Part shown: positions 32,152-41,094 of the stretch, piece after piece | Position numbering within the stretch: position 1 is the stretch's first letter | How the letters are laid out: the number at the start of each line of letters is the position of its first letter | Assembly (NCBI GenBank): GCA_963703175.1 | Contig: OY969794.1 | Location: 1,736,001-1,800,000, forward strand | Length of the DNA stretch: 64,000 nucleotides | DNA from: VRUE01 sp963703175 | GTDB lineage: Bacteria > Actinomycetota > Thermoleophilia > Solirubrobacterales > 70-9 | Direction of reading: 5' to 3' | Made by a program: the position numbers and the translations under genes | Notes under the pieces: model-generated | The model's database searches: none | Told to the model about the DNA's origin: nothing | What the model saw: only the letters and a program-made list of their open reading frames with translations

Positions 32152-33147
32152 CTATGGGTACTTAAGCGGCGGCAGGTCCTCGGCGAGCGCGGCGAGGCCC
32201 TGCTCGTGGGTGACGATCGGCGTGTAGCCGAGCTCGTCGCGCGCCTTGTCGATCTCGATCGTGCACTCCTGGGTCAGCAGCCAGGAGCGAAAGGTGGTCA
32301 TCGGCGGGTCGCCCTTAAGCGGCAGGAGCTTCCAGGCCGCTTCGCAGATGCGCGCCATCGGCGCTGCGGTCCATGCGGGGAGGTTGCGATCCGGTGGCTC
32401 GACCCCCTGGGTCTCCAGCATCGCCGTGACGAACTCGCGGAAGGTGACCCGCTCACCGTCGGTTACGAAATAGGACTCGCCCGGGCGCCCTTTCGCTGCA
32501 GCCAGTAAGAGTCCCTCGACGACGTTGTCGACATGGGCCGTGTCGGTGACGTTGCGCCCGCCGCCGACCCAGGCCCATTTGCCTGCTTCGACGGTTTCGA
32601 TCATCCCCGGCAGCAGCGTCGTGTCGCCCTTGCCCCAGACGAAACGCGGGCGCACTGCGACCGTCTCGAACCCGTCGCGATTGGCGCCCCGCACCGCCTG
32701 CTCCGCCCTCGCCTTGGTTGCCGGGTACGGAGCGCGCGAGTCCGGGCGCAGCGGCGCCGTCTCGTCGACTTGGACCAGCGGCTCGCCTGCCATCAGTGCC
32801 GCCTCGGTCCCGCAGTGGACAAAGCGCCGCACACCGGCCTCGGCGCAGGCCGCAAGTACGTTCTGCGTGCCTTCGACGTTGCCGCGTTCGAAATCCGCCA
32901 GCGGACCCCACTCGCCGAGGTGGGCGGCCAGATGGAATGCGGTCTCGGTCCCGGCGGCCGCGGTGGCCAGCGAGGCCCGATCGCCGATGTCGCCGTGGAC
33001 GGGCTCCGCACCCAGGGTGGCGACGCGTTCGGCCGATGCCTCGGAGCGAGCCAGTGCCCGCACCGAGCGGCCTTCGGCGACGAGCCGCTCGACTAGCCGG
33101 CCACCGATGAAGCCGGAACCGCCGGTGACGAAGGCTGTCTCGGTCAT
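32152..33147 (-). CDS. NAD-dependent epimerase/3-beta-hydroxysteroid dehydrogenase-like protein
   Basis: 331 aa extended SDR: VTGGSGFIGGRLVERL nucleotide loop, a LAAHLG core block, and the catalytic YPATK (Tyr-x-x-x-Lys) with VRPRFVWG following. The C-terminal part is that of 3-beta-HSD-like sterol or flavonoid reductases. ATG 33147 is supported by TAACAT 8 nt upstream. Substrate unknown; divergent from an SDR gene. Confidence 0.85.
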   Translation of the reverse strand: MTETAFVTGGSGFIGGRLVERLVAEGRSVRALARSEASAERVATLGAEPVHGDIGDRASLATAAAGTETAFHLAAHLGEWGPLADFERGNVEGTQNVLAACAEAGVRRFVHCGTEAALMAGEPLVQVDETAPLRPDSRAPYPATKARAEQAVRGANRDGFETVAVRPRFVWGKGDTTLLPGMIETVEAGKWAWVGGGRNVTDTAHVDNVVEGLLLAAAKGRPGESYFVTDGERVTFREFVTAMLETQGVEPPDRNLPAWTAAPMARICEAAWKLLPLKGDPPMTTFRSWLLTQECTIEIDKARDELGYTPIVTHEQGLAALAEDLPPLKYP

Positions 33148-33155
33148 GGACGCCG

Positions 33156-33161
33156 ATGTTA
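33156..33161 (-). promoter_or_regulatory. Probable -10 box of epimerase gene
   Basis: TAACAT on the minus strand, 8 nt before ATG 33147. Confidence 0.45.
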
Positions 33162-33180
33162 GTCCGCGCCGATCGGACAG

Positions 33181-33186
33181 TAGCCT
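33181..33186 (+). promoter_or_regulatory. Probable -10 box of SDR gene
   Basis: TAGCCT, 6 nt before GTG 33193. Confidence 0.4.
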
Positions 33187-33192
33187 GGCGTG

Positions 33193-34035
33193 GTGAGATC
33201 GGTCCTGATCACCGGGGCTTCGACCGGCATCGGCCGGGCAACTGCGCTGCATCTCGATGCCGCCGGTTGGCGGGTGTTCGCCGGGGTGCGCAAGGAGGAG
33301 GACGCTGCGTCGCTGCGCGCGGCTGGCTCGGAGCGGCTGGTGCCGCTGATGCTTGACGTGACCAATGCTGACCGGATCGCCGCTGCAGCGGAGCAGATTG
33401 GTGCTGCCGTGGGGAGCGCCGGTCTCGACGGCCTAGTCAACAACGCCGGCATCGCAGTTCCCGGTCCGCTGGAGACGCTGCCAATCGAAGACTTCAAACG
33501 TCAGATCGACGTCAACCTAAGCGCCCACGTCGCCGTAACCCAGGCGACGCTGCCGGCAATCCGCGCGGCGCGCGGCCGCATCGTCTTCATCACTTCGATC
33601 GGCGGCCTCATGGCCTTCCCGATGTTCGGCGCCTACCACGCGGCGAAGTTCGGCCTCGAGGCCGTCGGCGACGTCTTCCGCCAGGAGCTGCGGCCCTGGG
33701 GAATCAAGGTCGCAATCGTCGAGCCCGGCTCGATCGCGACGCCGATCTGGGAGCGAGGCCTGGAGGAAGTCGACTCGCTTGCCGAGCGCGCTCACGCGAG
33801 TCACGTCGACCTCTACGGCAAGGCGATAGAGGCTTACCGCGACGTGGCGAGGAAAACCGGCGAACGAGGCATCCCGCCGGAGAAGGTCGCAGCACGGATC
33901 GAGCACGCGCTCAGCGCCCGCCGCCCCCGCACCCGTTACCTGGTCGGCGCCGACGCTCGCGGTCAGGCGTTTGCCGCCAAGATCCTCCCCGACCGCCTGC
34001 TCGATTGGGTCGTAGCTCGCGCCACCGGCATGTAA
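33193..34035 (+). CDS. SDR family NAD(P)-dependent oxidoreductase
   Basis: 280 aa classical SDR: ITGASTGIGRA, LVNNAGIAV, ITSIGG serine and YHAAK catalytic pair. The extended C-terminal region (VEPGSIATPIWERG) resembles retinol or 17-beta-hydroxysteroid dehydrogenase-like SDRs. GTG 33193 fits a leaderless start; GTG 33190 is equally possible. Confidence 0.86.
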   Translation: MRSVLITGASTGIGRATALHLDAAGWRVFAGVRKEEDAASLRAAGSERLVPLMLDVTNADRIAAAAEQIGAAVGSAGLDGLVNNAGIAVPGPLETLPIEDFKRQIDVNLSAHVAVTQATLPAIRAARGRIVFITSIGGLMAFPMFGAYHAAKFGLEAVGDVFRQELRPWGIKVAIVEPGSIATPIWERGLEEVDSLAERAHASHVDLYGKAIEAYRDVARKTGERGIPPEKVAARIEHALSARRPRTRYLVGADARGQAFAAKILPDRLLDWVVARATGM

Positions 34036-34085
34036 GTCGGGGAGATTCTTCAAGCCGTCCGCACACCGCGCAAAAATTCCCGCCC

Positions 34086-34745
34086 GTGGCAGCGGATGGC
34101 TGGCGGTTCGAATTGAGGCGATTTACGGCGGCCGCATATCGCCTCATGGCAACTGGCCGGACCAAGGTGCCCACGCGCCTCGGCTACCTAAAGCTCCTCT
34201 GTCGGATCGACCGCTCCTTCCTGGTCGGCCTGAGACGGTTCGGAGCCTCCAGCCCTCTGGAGTTGGCCGAAGCCGTTCCCCGCTCACAAGCTCTTGCCGT
34301 GGCTGGTTGGCCCCGCGAGCAGACCGTCGAGGACTGGTTGACGCTGGCTCAGCGACGAGGCCTTGTCGAGTTGTTCGTCCTCGACGACCCCGCCGCGAAA
34401 CAACGTTGGGTCCTCACGGGGGAGGGGAGGGAGCGAGCTCGCGGCTGGCTCCGCCATCTTGGCCCGGCGCTGCGGACGGTCGGCGCCGTCATCGCCGGCC
34501 TGACGCCGTTGGTGATCGGGGGTGCGCTTTTCAGTCATCTGGGCGACGTCGACTGGAGCACCGTCCTTCACTCAACTGCCTTCGAAGTGGTTGTGATCTT
34601 CCTCTACGTGATGTTGCTGGTCACTTATGTGATCGTCGTATCGCGTTCCATAACGATTGTTCCGTTGGGTGCAATCGAGCTGACTCGAAGCCTCGACCAA
34701 CTTCCGGTGTTGGAGATGGATACCGCGGAGATCAGCGAGTCCTAG
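34086..34745 (+). CDS. Predicted membrane protein with N-terminal winged-helix-like region
   Basis: About 219 aa. The N-terminal part (QTVEDWLTLAQRRGLVELFVLDDPAAKQRWVLTGEGRERARGW) reads like a winged-helix MarR/PadR-type fold; two hydrophobic helices follow (VGAVIAGLTPLVIGGALF and VVVIFLYVMLLVTYVIVV). No family recognised. The start is uncertain: GTG 34086 or ATG 34146, neither with a ribosome-binding site. Its 3' end overlaps the convergent cyclase gene by 14 bp. Confidence 0.55.
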   Translation: MAADGWRFELRRFTAAAYRLMATGRTKVPTRLGYLKLLCRIDRSFLVGLRRFGASSPLELAEAVPRSQALAVAGWPREQTVEDWLTLAQRRGLVELFVLDDPAAKQRWVLTGEGRERARGWLRHLGPALRTVGAVIAGLTPLVIGGALFSHLGDVDWSTVLHSTAFEVVVIFLYVMLLVTYVIVVSRSITIVPLGAIELTRSLDQLPVLEMDTAEISES

Positions 34746-37700
34746 CGACGATTTCGCTGCGCGTCCCTTCGATTGCCTCGAGGCTCAGCTTGGCGCCGGT
34801 GCGTCCGGCCAGCTCCGCCGCCTCCCGCAGGACCTCGTCCGCGCCCTCTTCTCCTGCCTCGATCCGCGCCAGGGCGTGGACATGCAGTGCCAGCGGCAGC
34901 GACCAGAGCATGCCGCGCTCGCGGGCGACGTCGCTCGCCCACCGGGACAGCTCGACCGCCTCCTCGACCCTGCCGACGCCGATAAGCGCCTCGGCCCGCA
35001 CCGCCGCTCGCCAGGCCTCCATCTCGCCGCCGTTGTCCATCGCTTCGCGGTAGATCTGCTCGGACTCTTCGATTGCCTCCAGCGCTTCGGCGTGCTCCTC
35101 GGCTCTCAGCAGGGCACCGGCCAGGTTGGCGAGCGAGAGGCTGCGCGAGAAGACGTCGCCAAGGCGCTCGGTCAGCTCGCAGTTGCGACGCGCCAGCGCA
35201 ACTCCGGCGCCAGGATCGCCACGCGTCGCCAGCATCAGCGAGAGATTGCTGCGCGTCCAGCTTGCGGTCTCGGGGTCGCCGTCCTCGGTGGCAATCGCCA
35301 GCGCGGCGTTAAACAGCTCTTCAGCCTCGTCGACGCGGCCGCGCTCGCGCTGCGCCAGTCCCTTCCCCATCGTCGCCCAGGCGATCGGGCTGCCGATCAC
35401 GATCCCCGCGCCCGCGCTGCGGTCGCCATCGGTCAGCTCGAGCACCAGGTCGAGCTCCCGTTCGAAGCCGTCGAAGTCAGCGGCGCAGAGGTAGGCGTAG
35501 GCGCTTGCCGCCCGCAGGGCGATTCGCAGCGGCATGTCGCCTGACGCATCGGCGAGGCGGTTGACCTCCTCGACCGCGCTGAGCCAGGTATCGGCCCGGT
35601 GGATCATTCCCGGCCGGGCGGAGGTCGCCATCTTCAGCATCGCCAGCGAGTGCAGGTCGCCGGTTCGCGTTGCGATCTCCTCCGCCTCCGTGGCCAGGCG
35701 GGCGATCTCTTCGGGGTCCATCCCCAGCCGCCATGCGTACTGCAGCTGCAGGAGGCGGGCGGAGACAGCGAGTGCGGCGCTCTCCTCGCCCTCGGGGAGC
35801 TCGGCGGCCAGCTCCATCACCCGCCGCCAGAGGCGTAAGGCATCGCCCGGATGGCTGCTGCCTGCCCAGTATGCGGCTCGCGCCGACCAGCGCGCCGCTT
35901 CGAGCGTCTCCCCGCCCGACTCCATATGGCTGGCGATCAGCGCCGCCAGCTCGTCCTGCCGGTCGGGATTCAGCTCGATCGTCGCCCGCGCTACGGCGGC
36001 GTGGGTTGCCGCCCGCTGCTCGCCGAGCTGGCTGCCGTACGCGACCTCGCGGGTCAGTGGATGGCGGAAGGCGAGGACGCGTTCGGGGTAGAGCTCGATT
36101 TCGTAGAGGAAGCCGTTGTCGGTCAGATCGCAGATCAGCGGGTCGATCTCGTCGCGGCCCAGGCCGGCGGTGAGACGGAGCGCCCGCTCCGGGACCTCCT
36201 TGCCGGCAACCGAGGCCGCTTGCAGGAGCCGCTTTGCTTCTGGGCGCAGGCGGTCGATCCGCGCTGCCAGGACCGTCTGCACGCTGGCGGGCACGCCGCT
36301 GTCCTCGACTGGACGCGCCAGACGGTAGGCGCCGCGCTCACCCTCCAGAGCACCTGATTCGGCCAGCTCGCGGACGATCTCCTCGATGAAGAAAGGGTTA
36401 CCGGCGGTGCGCTCGTGGATCAGATCGGCGAGCCCGTCGAGCGAGGGGTCCTCGCCGGCCAGGTCGCGCAGCAGCTCCGCCGTGTCGCCCGGGCCAAGTG
36501 GCTCTAGCGCGATCTCGTGGTAGTCCGGTGGGCCGGTCCAGGGGCGCTGGTACTCGGGCCGGAAGTTGACGACGATGAGCGTCGGCGTCCCCTCGACCGC
36601 GGCGAAGAGCTCGCCGAGCATCGCCGCGCTGCCCTCGTCGATCCAGTGCAGATCCTCGATCACGCAGACGACCGGCTCGCGCCGGTTGGGCGCGCGGACC
36701 AGCCGGCAGACGATTCCGCGCAGCGCCCGCTGGCGTGCCTCGGCGCTGAGCTGGGGGGCCGGGCGGGCGGCGTCGGGGACGCCGAGGAAGTCGAAAAGGA
36801 TCGGCAGCTCCTCGGCGAACTCGGGGTCGAGCAGCAGCGCCCGCCCGGCGACCTTCTCGCGCACGGTCCGCTCGCTGTCGCCGTCGACGATGCCGAAGTA
36901 GGCGCGCAGCATCTGCAGCACCGGCATGAAGGGGATCTCCCGGCCGTGGGCCTGCGCCTGCGCCTCGAAGACCTCGACCCCGGCGGCGCGTGCCTGCTCG
37001 ACGAACTCGTGGCAGAGGCGGCTCTTGCCGATGCCCGGCTCGGCGACAATCCCGACCACGGCGCCCTCTCCCTCACGGGCGCGCTGCAACCCGTTTTCCA
37101 GCACCGCCATCTCCTCGTCGCGGCCAACGAAACGCGAGAAGCCGCGCTCGCGTGAGAGGTCGAGCCGCGAGCGCGCTGCGCCAACCCCGGCCAGCTCGAA
37201 CACTCGCACCGGTCGGCTCGCGCCCTTGATCTCGAACTCGCCCAGGTCCTCCAGCTCGAAAAACCCGTGGGCAAGTTCGAAGGCCGCCTCGGTTAGATAG
37301 GCCTTGCCGGGCTCCGCCAGGGCCTCCATCCGTTGTGCGAGGCCGACGGTGTGGCCGACCGCGGTGTATCCACCGTCATCGTCGCCGATCGCGCCCGCGA
37401 TCACTTCGCCCGAGTTGATCCCGATTCGGACGGAGAAGTTGAGCCCGTGCTTGCGGCGCAGCTCGGCTGCGTACTCGGCGATGTCGTCGAGCATCCGCAG
37501 GGCCGCGAAGCAGGCACGCCGAGCGTGGTCCTCATGCGCGACCGGGGCGCCGAAGATGGCCATGATCCCGTCGCCGGTGAATTTGTCGACGGTGCCCTCG
37601 AAGCGGCGCACCTCATCGGCGAGGATTGAGAAGAAACCCTGCATGATCCGGCGCCACTGCTCAGGATCGTGCTGCTCAGCCATGTCCATCGAGCCCATGA

Positions 37701-37767
37701 CGTCGGCGAAGAGCACGGTCACCTGCTTGCGCTCGCCGTCTGCCTCGATGCGATCGGTACCGCTCAC
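34732..37767 (-). CDS. Class III nucleotide cyclase-AAA ATPase-TPR regulator
   Basis: 1011 aa. An N-terminal class III adenylate/guanylate cyclase domain (VTVLFADVMGSMDMAEQ with metal-binding Asp; DKFTGDGIMAIFGAP) is followed by an AAA_16/NB-ARC-like ATPase (FVGRDEEMAVLENGL, Walker A AEPGIGKSRL, Walker B VVCVIEDLHWIDEG) and a long C-terminal series of TPR-like helical repeats. This layout is widespread in actinobacteria as a large signalling protein; its input is unknown. GTG 37767 follows a TACGAT box 9 nt upstream. Divergent from the nitrilase gene. Confidence 0.88.
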   Translation of the reverse strand: MSGTDRIEADGERKQVTVLFADVMGSMDMAEQHDPEQWRRIMQGFFSILADEVRRFEGTVDKFTGDGIMAIFGAPVAHEDHARRACFAALRMLDDIAEYAAELRRKHGLNFSVRIGINSGEVIAGAIGDDDGGYTAVGHTVGLAQRMEALAEPGKAYLTEAAFELAHGFFELEDLGEFEIKGASRPVRVFELAGVGAARSRLDLSRERGFSRFVGRDEEMAVLENGLQRAREGEGAVVGIVAEPGIGKSRLCHEFVEQARAAGVEVFEAQAQAHGREIPFMPVLQMLRAYFGIVDGDSERTVREKVAGRALLLDPEFAEELPILFDFLGVPDAARPAPQLSAEARQRALRGIVCRLVRAPNRREPVVCVIEDLHWIDEGSAAMLGELFAAVEGTPTLIVVNFRPEYQRPWTGPPDYHEIALEPLGPGDTAELLRDLAGEDPSLDGLADLIHERTAGNPFFIEEIVRELAESGALEGERGAYRLARPVEDSGVPASVQTVLAARIDRLRPEAKRLLQAASVAGKEVPERALRLTAGLGRDEIDPLICDLTDNGFLYEIELYPERVLAFRHPLTREVAYGSQLGEQRAATHAAVARATIELNPDRQDELAALIASHMESGGETLEAARWSARAAYWAGSSHPGDALRLWRRVMELAAELPEGEESAALAVSARLLQLQYAWRLGMDPEEIARLATEAEEIATRTGDLHSLAMLKMATSARPGMIHRADTWLSAVEEVNRLADASGDMPLRIALRAASAYAYLCAADFDGFERELDLVLELTDGDRSAGAGIVIGSPIAWATMGKGLAQRERGRVDEAEELFNAALAIATEDGDPETASWTRSNLSLMLATRGDPGAGVALARRNCELTERLGDVFSRSLSLANLAGALLRAEEHAEALEAIEESEQIYREAMDNGGEMEAWRAAVRAEALIGVGRVEEAVELSRWASDVARERGMLWSLPLALHVHALARIEAGEEGADEVLREAAELAGRTGAKLSLEAIEGTRSEIVARTR

Positions 37768-37776
37768 GTAACCCCA

Positions 37777-37782
37777 ATCGTA
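37777..37782 (-). promoter_or_regulatory. Probable -10 box of cyclase-ATPase gene
   Basis: TACGAT on the minus strand, 9 nt before GTG 37767. Confidence 0.4.
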
Positions 37783-37797
37783 CGCCCCGAAGCCACC

Positions 37798-37803
37798 TAT
37801 ACT
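37798..37803 (+). promoter_or_regulatory. Probable -10 box of nitrilase-tetR operon
   Basis: TATACT; transcription would start near 37810, placing the operator 37822-37835 in the early transcribed region. Confidence 0.4.
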
Positions 37804-37821
37804 GGCCCTCAACAAACCGAT

Positions 37822-37835
37822 TGACTGGTCAGTCA
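37822..37835. promoter_or_regulatory. TGACTGGYCAGTCA operator, site 2
   Basis: TGACTGGTCAGTCA has perfect TGACTG/CAGTCA arms and lies between the -10 box and the nitrilase start. It matches 11188-11201 except for one central base. The TetR encoded two genes downstream is the obvious binder. Confidence 0.7.
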
Positions 37836-37841
37836 GCCAGC

Positions 37842-38696
37842 ATGAAAAGGATCGAAGTGCGCGTAGCGGCGGTGCAACTCAACTCGGATGGAGACAAGGC
37901 ACGGAACCTCGGCGTGGCCGAGCGCCTGGTGCGTGCCGCGGCGGCCGACGGCGCCGAGCTGGTCTCCCTGCCGGAGAAGTGGAATCTGCTTGCCGCCGGC
38001 GAGGAGATGGCAGCCGGCGCCGAGGCGCTCGACGGTCCCAGCCTCGCTGCCGCCAGGACCTGGGCACGCGAACTTGGCATCCACCTGCTTGCCGGCAGCA
38101 TCGCCGAGCGCGGGGATGATCAAACCTCAGGCAGGGCGTTCAACACCTCGGTCTTGATCGGTCCCGACGGCGCCGACCTCGCCACCTACCGCAAGATCCA
38201 CATGTTCGACGTCGAAGCCGGCGGGGTTAGCTACCGAGAGTCCGAGCATGAGCAGCCCGGCGGCGAAATCGTCTCGGGGAAACTCGACGGGCTCGAGCTC
38301 GGCCTCAGCGTCTGCTACGACCTGCGCTTCCCCGAGCTATACCGGATCCTCGCCGTGCGTGGCGCCCGTTTGATCGCCGTTCCGTCCGCTTTCACGGCAG
38401 CCACTGGCCGCGACCACTGGGAGGTGCTGTTGCGCGCCCGTGCAATCGAGAACCAGGTCTTCGTCCTCGCCCCCAACCAGGTCGGCGAGGCAGCGCCCCA
38501 CTACAGCTCATACGGTCGCTCGGCGATCGTCGACCCCTGGGGCGTTGTGCTCGCCATGGCCCCCGACGAGGAATGCTTCGTTGCCGCCGAGCTCGATCTC
38601 GTTGCGCAGGAGCGAACCCGGGAGCAGTTGCCTTCACTGGCCAACCGTCGTCCGCGGGCCTATGCCTGGCCGCAGCTGATGGAGGCCCACGCCTGA
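37842..38696 (+). CDS. Carbon-nitrogen hydrolase (nitrilase superfamily)
   Basis: 284 aa. The Glu-Lys-Cys triad is present: SLPEKWN, TYRKIHMFDV and SVCYDLRFPEL. The last motif resembles the Nit1/omega-amidase (deaminated glutathione amidase) branch. It hydrolyses a small amide. ATG 37842 follows the operator; no ribosome-binding site is evident. Coupled to the TetR gene by a TGATG overlap. Confidence 0.88.
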   Translation: MKRIEVRVAAVQLNSDGDKARNLGVAERLVRAAAADGAELVSLPEKWNLLAAGEEMAAGAEALDGPSLAAARTWARELGIHLLAGSIAERGDDQTSGRAFNTSVLIGPDGADLATYRKIHMFDVEAGGVSYRESEHEQPGGEIVSGKLDGLELGLSVCYDLRFPELYRILAVRGARLIAVPSAFTAATGRDHWEVLLRARAIENQVFVLAPNQVGEAAPHYSSYGRSAIVDPWGVVLAMAPDEECFVAAELDLVAQERTREQLPSLANRRPRAYAWPQLMEAHA

Positions 38697-39301
38697 TGGC
38701 CAGCTCGAAAGCACCGGCGATCGACAAGCGCCGCCAGATTCTCGACGCGGCGATCCGCGTCTTCGCCCGCCAGGGCTTCCACTCGACCCGCGTCGCCGAT
38801 ATCGCCGACGAAGCGGGAGTTGCCTATGGGCTGGTTTACCACTACTTCAAGTCCAAGGACGAGGTTCTCAACGAGCTCTTCAGCGAGCGTTGGTCGCTGC
38901 TGTTAGCGGCGATCGAGGAGGCCGATCGCAGCGAGGTGGCACCACGGGCAAAGCTCGAGGCGGTCGCCGGTTTCATCGTCGACTCCTATCGCCATGACCC
39001 GGAGCTGATGAAGGTGATTATCGTCGAGGTCACCCGCGCCGCCAACTCCTTTGGCCGCACCCACCTGCCAGAGATTCGCCGTGCCTATGACTCGATTACC
39101 AAGATCGTTGCCGATGGGCAGCAGTCAGGCGCTTTCCGTCGCGATATAGCCCCCGATTTCGCCTCGATGTCGTTTTATGGCGCGATCGAGCAGCAGCTCT
39201 CAGGTTGGATCTTCGAACTGACCCCCGCCTCTGACACCGACCTCGAGCAGGCAAAGACTCTTGTCACGGCGACGATCTGCGACGGTCTCGAGCCCCGATA
39301 G
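38696..39301 (+). CDS. TetR/AcrR family transcriptional regulator
   Basis: 201 aa. Helix-turn-helix: KRRQILDAAIRVFARQGFHSTRVADIADEAGVAYGLVYHYFKSKDEVLNELF. The C-terminal domain is of the type seen in fatty-acid/acyl-CoA-responsive TetR proteins (FadR-like), an inference from general appearance. It probably binds TGACTGGYCAGTCA upstream of its own operon and of the fabG-like gene at 10289-11119. Confidence 0.87.
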   Translation: MASSKAPAIDKRRQILDAAIRVFARQGFHSTRVADIADEAGVAYGLVYHYFKSKDEVLNELFSERWSLLLAAIEEADRSEVAPRAKLEAVAGFIVDSYRHDPELMKVIIVEVTRAANSFGRTHLPEIRRAYDSITKIVADGQQSGAFRRDIAPDFASMSFYGAIEQQLSGWIFELTPASDTDLEQAKTLVTATICDGLEPR

Positions 39302-39316
39302 GTAAGGTCGGCAGCC

Positions 39317-39451
39317 ATGGACAACGAGATCGTCAAACGACTTGTCTGGAGCGGCATGCTTGCCGGAGTGGGTGCACTGGCCAGCATCGTGGCGAGCAGG
39401 GCAGCGGGGATTCTCTACCGGCAGCTCTTCCACGAGGATCCACCGGAGTAG
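39317..39451 (+). CDS. Small membrane protein of the holin/DUF3618 cassette
   Basis: 44 aa. MDNEIVKRLVWSGMLAG begins a single hydrophobic helix with Gly/Ala spacing (VGALASIVASRAAGILY), ending FHEDPPE. It sits 9 bp before the holin-like gene, matching the small DUF4235-like proteins that accompany such cassettes in actinobacteria. Start ATG 39317. Confidence 0.6.
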   Translation: MDNEIVKRLVWSGMLAGVGALASIVASRAAGILYRQLFHEDPPE

Positions 39452-39460
39452 AGACCTGTC

Positions 39461-39922
39461 ATGGCAGATCCCACTCCCGATCCGGTCCCACCGCCCCGCG
39501 GCTCCGAGGACCGCTCAGTCGCCGAGCTCGTTTTCGACGTCTCCGAACGCGCTTCTTCGCTCGTCCGCGAGGAGATTGAGCTCGCCAAAACGGAGGTCAG
39601 TGAGAAAGTCGGCAAGATCCTGCGCGGTTCGGTCGTCGGCATCGCCGCCGGCACCTTCGCCTTTCTCGCTCTGATCCTGATCATGGAGGGGGTGGCCTGG
39701 CTCTTGGCCGAAGAGGTCTTCGACGGCAACGCCTGGCCTGGCTTCTTTGTCGAGGCGGCGCTCTTCCTGCTAATCGCGGCGGGCGCCGGTCTCTTCGCCT
39801 ACCGCTCGGTCCAGGCTGGCGCGCCGCCCGTGCCCGAGCAGGCGATCGAAGAGGCAAAGCAGATCAAGTCCACGCTGGAAGGGGATGGCGCGAAGCCCGC
39901 GCCCGGAGAGGAGCAGAAGTGA
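39461..39922 (+). CDS. Actinobacterial phage-holin family (DUF1469) membrane protein
   Basis: 153 aa. A charged N-terminal helix (ELVFDVSERASSLVREEIELAKTEVSEKVG) precedes two hydrophobic segments (GSVVGIAAGTFAFLALILIMEGVAWLL; AALFLLIAAGAGLFAY), the layout of the 'phage holin family/holin-X' proteins that are chromosomal in actinobacteria and usually not linked to phage. The function is unknown, perhaps envelope maintenance. Confidence 0.82.
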   Translation: MADPTPDPVPPPRGSEDRSVAELVFDVSERASSLVREEIELAKTEVSEKVGKILRGSVVGIAAGTFAFLALILIMEGVAWLLAEEVFDGNAWPGFFVEAALFLLIAAGAGLFAYRSVQAGAPPVPEQAIEEAKQIKSTLEGDGAKPAPGEEQK

Positions 39923-40170
39923 GCACCCATCCTGAGCCCGCCCGACCCTCCACCACCGGCCTTCCCGGCCGCTCCGCTTCGGAGATTCGTCGCGACATCG
40001 ACTTGCAGCGTCAGGACCTCGGCCGCTCGGTCGAAGCCCTCCGCGGCCGCGTCACCGAGCTCACCGACTGGCGCCGCCAGGTTCGTGAGCACAAACAGCA
40101 GCTGGTCGTCGCGGCTGCGGTGGCCGGCTTTGCGATCGGCGGGCTCTTGGCTCTTCGCCGCCGCAGGTAG
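39919..40170 (+). CDS. DUF3618 domain protein
   Basis: 83 aa. SASEIRRDIDLQRQDLGRSVEALRGRVTEL is the DUF3618 helix; a single C-terminal membrane helix (VVAAAVAGFAIGGLLAL) ends in RRRR. GTG 39919 overlaps the holin stop (GTGA). DUF3618 and holin-like genes are commonly adjacent. Confidence 0.85.
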   Translation: MSTHPEPARPSTTGLPGRSASEIRRDIDLQRQDLGRSVEALRGRVTELTDWRRQVREHKQQLVVAAAVAGFAIGGLLALRRRR

Positions 40171-40178
40171 CAGCGCGC

Positions 40179-41054
40179 TCAGCTCAGCGCTGCCTTGCTG
40201 ACGCTGCCGATACCCAGTAGCCCTGGTCCGACGTGGGCGCCGAGGACAGCGCCAATCTCGGAGACGAAGGCTGGCTCGCAGCCGAAGATTTCACGACCAT
40301 CGTCGACCAGGCCGGCGGCGGTCTCGTCGTCTTGGATGTGTTGGACGACCCAGGCGTCGAGGTTGGAGTCGTGGCGCTCGCGGGCATAGTCGCGCAGGCG
40401 CTCGATCGAGCGAGCACGGGTGCGGACCCGCTCCACCGGGGTGATCTCCTCCTCCAAGGTAAGGATCGGCTTGATCTTCAGCGCCGAGCCGATGAAGGCG
40501 CTGGCGCCACCGATTCGCCCGCCGCGTCGCAGGTACTCGAGGGTGTCGATTGCGAACCACATCTTCAACTCCTCGCGGGTTTGCTGAGCCCGCGCCACGG
40601 CCGCGTCCGCATCGCCACCCGCTGCCGCGGCAGCCGCGGCGCCGAGCGTGCAGAGCCCCATCCCCCCGGCCGCCGAGCGCGAGTCGAAGACCTTGACCCG
40701 CTCGCCGCCCTTGCCCTCGTCGATGAGGCGCTGGCGGGCCTGGCCGGCGGCCTCGCAGGTGCCGGAGATGCCGGCCGAGATGTGGATCGAGGCGATCTCG
40801 CGGCCGGCGTCGAGCAGCGGCTCGTAGACGGAGACGAAGTCGCCAATCGATGGCTGGGAGGTCGTCGCGCCGCTCTCAGAGGCGCGCAGGCGCTCAAAGA
40901 AAGCGCCGTAGTCGCCGACTTCGGTCTCGCGCTGCTGCTCGCCGTCGATCGAGACATAAAGGCTGACGAGCTCGATGTCGCGCGCAGTGCGGAGCTCGGT
41001 GGGAAGGTAGGCAGTGCTGTCGCAGACGACAGCAGTTGGCGCGGCGGCGGTCAA
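40179..41054 (-). CDS. DegV family protein (fatty-acid binding)
   Basis: 291 aa. AVVCDSTAYLP at the N terminus, IHISAGISGTCEAAGQA, VFDSRSAAGGMG and TLEYLRRGGRIGGASAFIGSALKIKPIL are the characteristic DegV blocks. Members bind a long-chain fatty acid and in some bacteria act as FakB for fatty-acid kinase; no FakA gene is in the window. The start is TTG 41054; an earlier start would overlap the divergent ErpA-like gene. Confidence 0.88.
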   Translation of the reverse strand: MTAAAPTAVVCDSTAYLPTELRTARDIELVSLYVSIDGEQQRETEVGDYGAFFERLRASESGATTSQPSIGDFVSVYEPLLDAGREIASIHISAGISGTCEAAGQARQRLIDEGKGGERVKVFDSRSAAGGMGLCTLGAAAAAAAGGDADAAVARAQQTREELKMWFAIDTLEYLRRGGRIGGASAFIGSALKIKPILTLEEEITPVERVRTRARSIERLRDYARERHDSNLDAWVVQHIQDDETAAGLVDDGREIFGCEPAFVSEIGAVLGAHVGPGLLGIGSVSKAALS

Positions 41055-41081
41055 GGAATTCGATTCTCGCAGACCTGTCGC

Positions 41082-41087
41082 TACACT
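41082..41087 (+). promoter_or_regulatory. Probable -10 box of ErpA-like gene
   Basis: TACACT, 7 nt before GTG 41095. Confidence 0.5.
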
Positions 41088-41094
41088 TTGTGAA

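Noticed and set aside
37842..39301. Nitrilase-TetR pair as part of the cyclase-ATPase operon
   Set aside because: The genes are divergent with separate -10 boxes and an operator between them.
39461..40170. Holin-like gene as a sign of a prophage
   Set aside because: The holin/DUF3618 cassette is a normal chromosomal feature of actinobacteria and no phage genes are next to it.
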